DNA from: Watersipora subatra
Lineage: Eukaryota > Bryozoa > Gymnolaemata > Cheilostomatida > Watersiporidae
Assembly (NCBI RefSeq): GCF_963576615.1
Contig: NC_088712.1
Coordinates: 27,495,870 to 27,559,869, forward strand
DNA: 64,000 bases
Direction: 5' to 3'
Shown piece by piece: positions 46,101-58,100 of the stretch. The position numbers and the translations under genes are program-made. Below the pieces are notes generated by a model. The model made no database searches, was not told where the DNA came from, and saw nothing but the letters and a program-made list of their open reading frames with translations. The first letter of the stretch is position 1. Each line of letters starts with the position of its first letter.

Positions 46101-49100
46101 TAGTATTTAATGCAGAGATTGCACCTTTTGAATATGATCATGGTAGTTTATGTCTGGAGTAAGTCTTGCCAAACATACAATTTTTATATGAAGTAATTTC
46201 AAAGGTTTACAGAGCAAGCCATTTTATAAATAGAACAACGTTTTGTTGCATGTAAAGTTATTTGTTACAATATTCATTTGACAACCAAAGATTACAATGG
46301 TGCATCCTGCAATACCTTCTGCAGTCATGAATTCATGTGTTGACCTTTTATGACTGAGTGCAATAAATATGCTGTAAGGACTATTCTATTCAGCATCACA
46401 ATTTGTGCTGCGGACATTCAATGATTGTGTATTGAGAGGCTGAAAATGTACTACCAACGGATATATCTTGCTTGGAGTTAACATAATTATGATCTTATAA
46501 TCCGAGTTGCAATTATTTGGAGCTGTGAGAAACGATTTTTAATATGCTAAACTTTAATGCGCCTTTGAATTGGATTTTTTCCGATTATCCTCTCATGATG
46601 AGAAGATAATCGGTATATTTGTCTGTGTTACTATGAGTTGCTGGAGCCTTTTTCCTTTCAGTAATCATTGTCTCTAGAGACGCAGCTAGCACTGGCTGTG
46701 GTGTATGGAGCAAGGGAACCTGGCTTCAATTCTTTTTTTTAAATTGAAAGTTTGAGTGAGCTTATGTGTTTATTTATATAAAGTTTAAATAGTGATCAAA
46801 GTATAATAGTTCTTTAATTATAATAAGAACAGTGTCCATCCAAAGCCATGTTTGGAAAAAAGATTGCGTCATATGGGTTTTGAACCCATGACAGTAAGTT
46901 TCACCACCAAGCACGCTACCACTGGCGCAGATAATTCGCCTTCCAGGTTATAAGAATTACTGTGTATATACTTATTCTTTGCACTTTATCTACTTCCAGG
47001 GTACTAGTAATAATAATTTTTTTCTGGCTCTAAATTCTAGGAGACGATATATATTTCAGGGGTTGTCCTTTCTATATTGAGCTGACAACTCAATCTCTAC
47101 TACTAAAAAATTTCTTTTTTTCTATTTTACATATGTACAAGATGTACTAATCATTTCTACTCATTAACTATATTTAGTTTTCTCTGTGCAGCTATTGAGG
47201 CTGTAGGAGCTGAAATTTACATGTACATTTTAAAACAGTAATGACCTTGTTTTTAAATGTACATGCTGAGAAAGGCGCGAGCTGTTTGACTTACCATTTC
47301 AGCTTATAGCTATTCAATTTGTCCAGAGAGTTTGTTTTATGAGCTGACCAAGTGTTTACTCAATCTCTAACTAATTTGCTTCATGTCGAATAATCGTTGA
47401 GTTTGTGTAATAAGAGCACCTGTCTGTGATTGTCAGCTGTAGTGGAGTTTAAACTAATGCTCAGACTTATCACAGTTTCTTGTTGTTTGCAGTGCGCACT
47501 TGTTTTGTGACACGGTTTGACAGAGCGCAGTCCTTGCGAGCGGCTGACCAAGCAGATGGAAACAAGTCAGCAGTTCCTAGTGTTGGTTCTGACATCCTTT
47601 ACCCTCTCACAGGTAATCATTACATTTTATCGGGTCAATTAAACTATTTTGGATTCTCTATTATATTTATTTCCTTTAATTTCTTATGGATATTTTGATC
47701 TTGCGAAATCCTGAAACCACGAATAGTGAACCGTGAACTAGCGAGGGATTACTTGATACTCAAAAAGTAAATCTTGTTTCTCATGGGTGGTCTTTAGGAT
47801 CCAGTAGAAATTGTTAAACTGGTGTCTACCAGTTAAGACTAATTTAACCAAACAACTGTGTGAAAACTATAAAAGCTTCTTTTTCTTTATAAACAACTAG
47901 CTGGTGTAGAGATGAGTTCTCTGTTAATAATAAGAATCGCGGAAAGCTGGTTTCAAGGAAAAACCAACCGTGAGAAGTAGTTTATCACATTTCAAAATAA
48001 AAAAAGAGAAAACATTCAACGCACACTTTGTATGCAATTGTTATGATTGTGTTGTCTGGTTAACCGGTTAAAAACCAGGCAAATGTGTAAAAACTATAAA
48101 AACTGCTTTTTCCTTATAAACAACCAACTGGGTGTAGAGCCAACAATGAGAAGTAACTTACCAAATTTCAAAGTACATGTACTGTGGAACTTCTACTTAC
48201 AAAAGGCTCCATATGCGAAATGTTCAGTTACGAAACATTTTTGGTAGAAATTTCGTTTTGATTTGCGAAAGATACTTCGTAAGGAAGGTCTTTTATAATT
48301 TGGCCCATTTGTTTTGTATTTTTGCCTGTTTGCTTCTCGTGGGTACCGATTAGGGTTGCTCGATAGTCGAATTCGATGGTCGATAGTTGTCTTCTCGATA
48401 TGAATATGTTGATTATTTTAGCCTATCGAAACATCCAAAAATTATATATCGTTATCGAATAATAAAAAAGAATAAACTCCGATAGTTTTGCAAATAGTTT
48501 TTGTTGTTTTTTTTTGCAGATTTTGTTCTGCAGATTTTTTCTGCAGTTTTTCCTTTTCCCATCCCCAGAGCCGTATAGTTTCCACAGAGTCCCGCGACCA
48601 ACAGAAGCGTATATGGGAGCTCGCTCAATTCCAAACAAACAGGCCACGTTTACTATTTTTATATAAGTTATAATGGAGAGGCCGCAACATTACTCAACAA
48701 AAACTACTCCCATTGACAGTCGCTTTAAAATTGATTGTTGTACCATACACCATTTGAAAGAAGACAAAGTTTCCTACAGAAAGCTACTAATAACTTTTTT
48801 GTAAAAACGTATAGTAAATACAAAAATGAGCGGTATTGAGAGCGAGGTGTGAATATTCCATTAGAGATCAGTATGTCGATCGGGTTTGTTTGGAATCAAG
48901 TGTTTTTGTTTTCGGTTTTTGATGCAGGACTCTGTGAAACTATACGGCTCTGCCCATCCCTTCTCACAATCCTCGATCTTTTCAGGCACGTGTGGTGATC
49001 TGGCTAGTAAAGTTGTACAAAAATATGGCACTAAAATGTCTTGTGAGTTTGAAGTTATCTTCTCGATAATATGGTAGTTTTATCAGCTGCCAAGTAACGC

Positions 49101-52100
49101 GATAACTATCGGTGAACTTTGTCTGCTCATTGATAAGTTGACACTATCGTTATCAGTGGGACAACTCCAACGATAGTCGATAACACCTTTTCAAACAACA
49201 GATTACATCCCTAGTACCGATGTACAAAACGTTTCGCTCAGTTTCATTTGCTAACGAATGTCAATAAATGACAAGAGTTTTGTGTTTGATCATTGTATAA
49301 TTTTGAGTTATCATATATCACATACATAGTAAGACAACTTTCGTTTCTAGCAATACTTTCGTTTCCTTTATTGTGACATAATATTTAGTTCATGCCGATA
49401 TAAATAAATGTTCTAATCACATTTTTAAAAACAAACTCAAGACAACACCCTCTTTCTCTGACTTCCCTTTTCCTGAGATCACTTCAACTGTATCAAAAAA
49501 GTGACAGTTCAAGTTAATGATAAGCTTTAATGTATCTGGTAATGTTTTTAGGATAATTAATTATGCTTGATTTTTTATCTTATTTTTTATTCTAGCTGTA
49601 GTAGTGTTTGAGATGAGTAAACCAAGCACTTGTTTAATTTATTGGTGTATTGTTCATTGCAATAAGTCATGTTATCTGTTTAAATTATAAGCAAAATACC
49701 CTGGGAATATACTACTTTGAAATGGCTTTTGAAACTAGGGCCTTAGTGGTTCCCAACCTTTTTTATTCAATTGCACCTTTTGCCTTTTCATAAATTTGAT
49801 TCTCCATACACTTTTAACTCATATGACTAAAAAAACCAATACAAATTATAATCCCATTTTTTTGTACATAGCTAAACATCAACATAATACAAATTTTTAT
49901 ACGCCCGCATACAACACACAACAAAACATGACATTCGGCATGGTGATGCACTGGTTTATGACTAGCTTAACTTACTGTCCAATTGAAATCCAGATGGATG
50001 TGTTCACAGATATCTGGGTTCTGACTAGTAGCTCATTATTAGCAACTAGTGTTATAAATAAAACCAAAATGTTAAAGGGTGAAACCCAAACTCACACTGC
50101 AAGACATAAATTTAAAATTTAACAATTCAGACACCTCTTTGTTCCCCCGTGTATATTAGAAATTCTCTCTTAGGTGGGAATTCTTTTTTGGTTGGGAACC
50201 CCTGTTTTAAACGCAGTTATTCCATCATTTTTCAGTTCATGCCGATTTATTTATGTCTGCATTATCACCTTCAAGAGCTTTAGGTTTTATCACGGAATGA
50301 AATGGGCTCAGTAAAATGAGCATCATGAAGTGTTGAATATGCTAACGGAGTGATTCCAAGGTCAACTGGCTATGTGCTGACATGACCTTTTATAATATGC
50401 AGGGAACATGGTTCTTCATATACCGGGACGTTTGAGGGAGACGGCGTGTGAACAACTTTTTGACTCGGAAAACTCGGAACATAATCTCGCCTGCTTAGTG
50501 CTTGATAGCATCCTGCAGGTTGGTTTAGTTGTTCATAAAATACTTGTGCAGTTTATGGTGCAGGTAGTAGTATTGGCTGTGATAGTTAAAAGAGGAAGCT
50601 AATCCTACAGCTAGCCCAATAGTAGAGTTAGTAGTACAAGTGTATATAGTCCATAGTAGAGTTAGTAGTACAAGTGTATATAGTCTATAGTAGAGTTAGT
50701 AGTACAAGTATATATAGTCCATAGTAGAGTTAGTAGTACAAGTGTGTATAGTCTATGGTAGAGTTAGTAGTACAAGTGTATATAGTCTATAGTAGAGTTA
50801 GTAGTACAAGTGTATATAGTCTATGGTAGAGTTAGTAGTACAAGTGTATATAGTCTATGGTAGAGTTAGTAGTACAAGTATATATAGTCTATGGTAGAGT
50901 TAGTAGTACAAGCGTATATAGTCTATGGTAGAGTTAGTAGTACAAGTGTATATAGTGTATAGTAGAGTTAGTAGTACAAGTGTATATAGTCAATAGTAGA
51001 GTTAGTAGTACAAGTGTATATAGTCAATAGTAGAGTTAGTAGTACAAGTGTATATAGTCTATAGTAGAGTTAGTAGTACAAGTGTGTATAGTCTATGGTA
51101 GAGTTAGTAGTACAAGTGTATATAGTTTATGGTAGAGCTAGTAGTACAAGTATATATAGTCTATGGTAGAGTTAGTAGTACAAGTGTATATAGTCTATGG
51201 TAGAGTTAGTAGTACAAGTATATATAGTCTATGGTAGAGTTAGTAGTACAAGTGTATATAGTTTATGGTAGAGTTAGTAGTACAAGTGTATATAGTCTAT
51301 AGTAGAGTTAGTAATACAAGTGTATATAGTTTATGGTAGAGTTAGTAATACAAGTGTATAAAGTCTATGGTAGAATTAATAGTACAAGTGTATATAGTCA
51401 ATAGTAGAGTTAGTAATACAAGTGTATATAGTCAATGGTAGAGTTAGTAATACAAGCGTGTATAGTCTATGGTAGAGTTAGTAGTACAAGTGTATATAGT
51501 CTATGGTAGAGTTAGTAGTACAAGTGTATATAGTTTATGGTAGAGTTAGTAGTACAAGTGTATATAGTCTATGGTAGAGTTAGTAATACAAGTGTATATA
51601 GTTTATGGTAGAGTTAGTAGTACAAGTGTATATAGTCTATGGTAGAGTTAGTAGTACAAGAGTATATAGTTTATGGTAGAGTTAGTAATACAAGCGTGTA
51701 TAGTCTATGGTAGAGTTAGTAATACAAGTGTATATAGTCTATAGTAGAGTTAGTAGTACAAGTATATATAGTCTATGGTAGAGTTAGTAGTACAAGTGTA
51801 TATAGTCTATGGTAGAGTTAGTAGTACAAGTGTATATAGTTTATGGTAGAGTTAGTAGTACAAGTGTATATAGTCAATGGTAGAGTTAGTAGTACAAGTG
51901 TATATAGTCTATAGTAGAGTTAGTAGTACAAGTGTATATAGTCTATAGTAGAGTTAGTAATACAAGTATATAGTCTATAGTAGAGTTAGTAGTACAAGTG
52001 TATATAGTCTATGGTAGAGTTAGTAGTACAAGTGTATATAGTCTATGGTAGAGTTAGTAGTACAAGTGTATATAGTTTATGGTAGAGTTAGTAGTACAAG

Positions 52101-55100
52101 TGTATATAGTCAATGGTAGAGTTAGTAGTACAAGTGTATATAGTCTATAGTAGAGTTAGTAGTACAAGTGTATATAGTTTATGGTAGAGTTAGTAGTACA
52201 AGTGTATATAGTCTATAGTAGAGTTAGTAGTACAAGTGTATATAGTCTATAGTAGAGTTAGTAGTACAAGTGTATATAGTCTATGGTAGAGTTAGTAATA
52301 CAAGTGTATATAGTTTATGGTAGAGTTAGTAGTACAAGAGTATATAGTTTATGGTAGAGTTAGTAGTACAAGTGTATATAGTCTGTGGTAGAGTTAGTAG
52401 TACAAGTGTAAATGGTCTATGGTAGAGTTAGTAGTACAAGTGTATATAGTCTGTAGTAGAGTTAGTAGTACAAGTGTATATAGTCTATGGTAGAGTTAGT
52501 AGTACAAGTGTATATAGTCTATGGTATAGTTAGTAGTACAAGAGTATATAGTCTATAGTAGAGTTAGTAGTACAAGTGTATATAGTCTATGGTAGAGTTA
52601 GTAGTACAAGTGTATATAGTCTATGGTAGAGTTAGTAGTACAAGTGTATATAGTCTATAGTAGAGTTAGTAGTACAAGTGTATATAGTCTATAGTAGAGT
52701 TAGTAGTACAAGTGTATATAGTCAATAGTAGAGTTAGTAGTACAAGTGTGTATAGTCTATGGTAGAGTTAGTAGTACAAGTGTGTATAGTCTATGGTAGA
52801 GTTAGTAGTACAAGTGTATAAAGTCTATGGTAGAATTAATAGTACAAGTGTATATAGTCAATAGTAGAGTTAGTAGTGCAAGTGTATATAGTCTATGGTA
52901 GAGTTAGTAGTACAAGTGTATATAGTCAATAGTAGAGTTAGTAGTACAAGTGTATATAGTCTATAGTAGAGTTAGTAGTACAAGTGTATATAGTCTATAG
53001 TAGAGTTAGTAGTACAAGTGTATATAGTGTATAGTAGAGTTAGTAGTACAAGTGTATATAGTCAATAGTAGAGTTAGTAGTACAAGTGTGTATAGTCTAT
53101 GGTAGAGTTAGTAGTACAAGTGTATATAATCAATAGTAGAGTTAGTAGTACAAGTGTGTATAGTCTATGGTAGAGTTAGTAGTACAAGTGTATATAGTCT
53201 ATAGTAGAGTTAGTAGTACAAGTATATATAGTCTATAGTAGAGTTAGTAGTACAAGTGTATATAGTGTATAGTAGAGTTAGTAGTACAAGTGTATATAGT
53301 CTATGGTCGTGTTAGTGGTACAAGTGTATATAGTCTATAGTAGAGTTAGTAGTACAAGTGTATATAGTCTATGGTAGAGTTAGTAGTACAAGTGTATATA
53401 GTCTATGGTAGAGTTAGTAGTACAAGTGTATATAGTGTATAGTAGAGTTAGTAGTACAAGTGTATATAGTCAATAGTAGAGTTAGTAGTACAAGTGTATA
53501 TAGTCAATAGTAGAGTTAGTAGTACAAGTGTATATAGTCTATAGTAGAGTTAGTAGTACAAGTGTGTATAGTCTATGGTAGAGTTAGTAGTACAAGTGTA
53601 TATAGTTTATGGTAGAGCTAGTAGTACAAGTATATATAGTCTATGGTAGAGTTAGTAGTACAAGTGTGTATAGTCTATGGTAGAGTTAGTAGTACAAGTA
53701 TATATAGTCTATGGTAGAGTTAGTAGTACAAGTGTATATAGTTTATGGTAGAGTTAGTAGTACAAGTGTATATAGTCTATAGTAGAGTTAGTAATACAAG
53801 TGTATATAGTTTATGGTAGAGTTAGTAATACAAGTGTATAAAGTCTATGGTAGAATTAATAGTACAAGTGTATATAGTCAATAGTAGAGTTAGTAATACA
53901 AGTGTATATAGTCAATGGTAGAGTTAGTAATACAAGCGTGTATAGTCTATGGTAGAGTTAGTAGTACAAGTGTATATAGTCTATGGTAGAGTTAGTAGTA
54001 CAAGTGTATATAGTTTATGGTAGAGTTAGTAGTACAAGTGTATATAGTCTATGGTAGAGTTAGTAATACAAGTGTATATAGTTTATGGTAGAGTTAGTAG
54101 TACAAGTGTATATAGTCTATGGTAGAGTTAGTAGTACAAGAGTATATAGTTTATGGTAGAGTTAGTAATACAAGCGTGTATAGTCTATGGTAGAGTTAGT
54201 AATACAAGTGTATATAGTCTATAGTAGAGTTAGTAGTACAAGTATATATAGTCTATGGTAGAGTTAGTAGTACAAGTGTATATAGTCTATGGTAGAGTTA
54301 GTAGTACAAGTGTATATAGTTTATGGTAGAGTTAGTAGTACAAGTGTATATAGTCAATGGTAGAGTTAGTAGTACAAGTGTATATAGTCTATAGTAGAGT
54401 TAGTAGTACAAGTGTATATAGTCTATAGTAGAGTTAGTAATACAAGTATATAGTCTATAGTAGAGTTAGTAGTACAAGTGTATATAGTCTATGGTAGAGT
54501 TAGTAGTACAAGTGTATATAGTCTATGGTAGAGTTAGTAGTACAAGTGTATATAGTTTATGGTAGAGTTAGTAGTACAAGTGTATATAGTCAATGGTAGA
54601 GTTAGTAGTACAAGTGTATATAGTCTATAGTAGAGTTAGTAGTACAAGTGTATATAGTTTATGGTAGAGTTAGTAGTACAAGTGTATATAGTCTATAGTA
54701 GAGTTAGTAGTACAAGTGTATATAGTCTATAGTAGAGTTAGTAGTACAAGTGTATATAGTCTATGGTAGAGTTAGTAATACAAGTGTATATAGTTTATGG
54801 TAGAGTTAGTAGTACAAGAGTATATAGTTTATGGTAGAGTTAGTAGTACAAGTGTATATAGTTTATGGTAGAGTTAGTAGTACAAGTGTAAATGGTCTAT
54901 GGTAGAGTTAGTAGTACAAGTGTATATAGTCTGTAGTAGAGTTAGTAGTACAAGTGTATATAGTCTATGGTAGAGTTAGTAGTACAAGTGTATATAGTCT
55001 ATGGTATAGTTAGTAGTACAAGAGTATATAGTCTATAGTAGAGTTAGTAGTACAAGTGTATATAGTCTATGGTAGAGTTAGTAGTACAAGTGTATATAGT

Positions 55101-58100
55101 CTATGGTAGAGTTAGTAGTACAAGTGTATATAGTCTATAGTAGAGTTAGTAGTACAAGTGTATATAGTCTATAGTAGAGTTAGTAGTACAAGTGTATATA
55201 GTCAATAGTAGAGTTAGTAGTACAAGTGTGTATAGTCTATGGTAGAGTTAGTAGTACAAGTGTGTATAGTCTATGGTAGAGTTAGTAGTACAAGTGTATA
55301 AAGTCTATGGTAGAATTAATAGTACAAGTGTATATAGTCAATAGTAGAGTTAGTAGTGCAAGTGTATATAGTCTATGGTAGAGTTAGTAGTACAAGTGTA
55401 TATAGTCAATAGTAGAGTTAGTAGTACAAGTGTATATAGTCTATAGTAGAGTTAGTAGTACAAGTGTATATAGTCTATAGTAGAGTTAGTAGTACAAGTG
55501 TATATAGTGTATAGTAGAGTTAGTAGTACAAGTGTATATAGTCAATAGTAGAGTTAGTAGTACAAGTGTGTATAGTCTATGGTAGAGTTAGTAGTACAAG
55601 TGTATATAATCAATAGTAGAGTTAGTAGTACAAGTGTGTATAGTCTATGGTAGAGTTAGTAGTACAAGTGTATATAGTCTATAGTAGAGTTAGTAGTACA
55701 AGTGTGTATAGTCTATAGTAGAGTTAGTAGTACAAGTATATATAGTCTATAGTAGAGTTAGTAGTACAAGTGTGTATAGTCTATGGTAGAGTTAGTAGTA
55801 CAAGTGTATATAGTCTATAGTAGAGTTAGTAGTACAAGTATATATAGTCTATAGTAGAGTTAGTAGTACAAGTGTATATAGTGTATAGTAGAGTTAGTAG
55901 TACAAGTGTATATAGTCTATGGTCGTGTTAGTGGTACAAGTGTATATAGTCTATAGTAGAGTTATTAGTACAAGTGTATATAGTCCATAGTAGAGTTAGT
56001 TAAGACGCAGATGTGATATTCGCCAAAGTCTCTCCCAGAATGCCTGAAAAAGATGCCATGCTTGCACACACTCAGTTCAACATTTTTCGCGTTTCGTAAA
56101 TGCTTGATATTGCTTGAGTGAATCGAACATTAGTGAAAAACAAAAGTGAAAATTTATTGTGCTTTTTAGCGTTTAATGTAATATTTACTATAAATTTCAA
56201 TATATTGTAACTATATAACTACATAAGTGTCTTTATTTCTTAGCCATGGGTCCTAAGATTGTTAACGACGCTAAAGGAAGAAGTAAGAATCGTACCCATG
56301 ACCATAAGCAGATTATAACCACTAATGTCAAACTATTAATTACACTAAAGTGACTGTATGCAACTATAATTACTAAGGTTAACATATTATTTGGTTACTA
56401 ATTTTGAATATGTACAGTATGGATATAAAATTTTGATGTATTTTCCCAGAGGTGTTTGCATTAGATAATTAATTTGGGTTTCTATACTCCTCCATATGAC
56501 ATTTTCGCTTTACAATTCCAACAGTGGCACATATTAATGTCGTATGGCGAGGGCTCACTGTAACACTGGCACATATTAATGTCGTATGGTGAGGGCCCAT
56601 TGTAACAATGGCACATATAATATTGTATGGCGAGGGCTCATTGAATTATGATTTGGTTACTTTTCAGGTTTATTGCAAAATTACAAATTAATTTGCAGTG
56701 TCCTATCGACAGCAGACGAAAGCTGGCTGGTAACATAGTCCTAATAGGTGGCAACACCATGCTGCCGGGATTCAAGCATAGACTTCAGCAAGAATTAAAA
56801 TCGCTGTGTAAACAGCCACAATATGCAGACCGCATGGTTATTGATGACTTTGCTTTCCACAAGACTGTAACTGAGAACTACGCTGCTTGGCTCGGAGGTC
56901 AGTAGAATTATACTACAGTATTGGTCAGTCACTGATACTGACGGTCAGTCACTGATACTAATGGTCAGTCACTGATACTGATGGTCAGTCACTGATACTG
57001 ACGGTTAGTCACTGATACTGACAGCTAGTCACTGATACTGACAGTTAGTCACTGATCCTGATGGTCAGTCCCTGCGATGGTCGGTCACTCTGATGGTCAG
57101 TCACTCTGACGGTCAGTCACTGATACTGACGGTCAGTCACTCTGATGGTCAGTCACCCCAGTCACCAGTAGTATGAGTGATTAATGTAGAGAGACAGATA
57201 AACCAGCCTGTAGTTATAGGATGTCATGGATTGAGTCTACTTTCAGATCCTTTCATGTCTCCATGATGTGGTCAGTCTACATGTTTGCATCATGCGCGAG
57301 ATGGTAACGGAAAAACTCACAAATTAAACGAGTTTTGTTTCTAGCAAATTTTTACCAAATGTTTCGGGAAAGATGGAAATGACACTTGCGAATGATGCAC
57401 ACAAAAATGCCGCGCAAACTATTCCATTTTAAACATTTTCCACACTTCGGTCATTTCTATTTTGAAATCATGCTGCTAAAATAGGCAATAGTGCAGCACT
57501 ATGTCCTCTGGCATAGAATTCCTTATCTTTTTCGACAAAGAGCCTGCGTTAAGCTGCGACATGCTAATGTCCATAGAAACACTTATCACACTGTAACTCA
57601 ATGTGCGCACAACTCCAAATCTACTCAATGGAAACAGTGATAGTCTATTGACTAAGTCTATCAAGTTGTCGATGTTAACCTGGGTTACATGAACCTAATA
57701 GGGTCTAAGTGTAACAAGTAACCTGATAGACATGCTTCTGTCATACGACGTATATATATATGCTCTGTTCAACCTTCCTACTCCAAAAGAAACATTGATA
57801 ACCTCACAGTGGGTGGCACTCCGATGTTTTATTGTTTTAAATTTTAGTTCCAAGTATATTTGTTCTCTTCATTTTGCGTTCTATGAGAATTAAATTGATT
57901 GCTAAACATTTTAAAGACAGAAGTCTTTGCAGACGTCACATATATACCTGAACAATGCCCATATGTTATCTACATGCATTTTCATATTGGGAAATACCGA
58001 TTAACACTGTCATTATTTCCATCCGTTATACCATATAGGTGACACCCACCTTTTTGTATCTTATTTGTAGCTTTGTAAAATTAATGATTTTAAATATGAG

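Noticed and set aside
49796-50122. 108-codon plus-strand frame in ACTR10 intron 7
   Set aside because: Lies inside a hAT-like MITE and shows no transposase motif.
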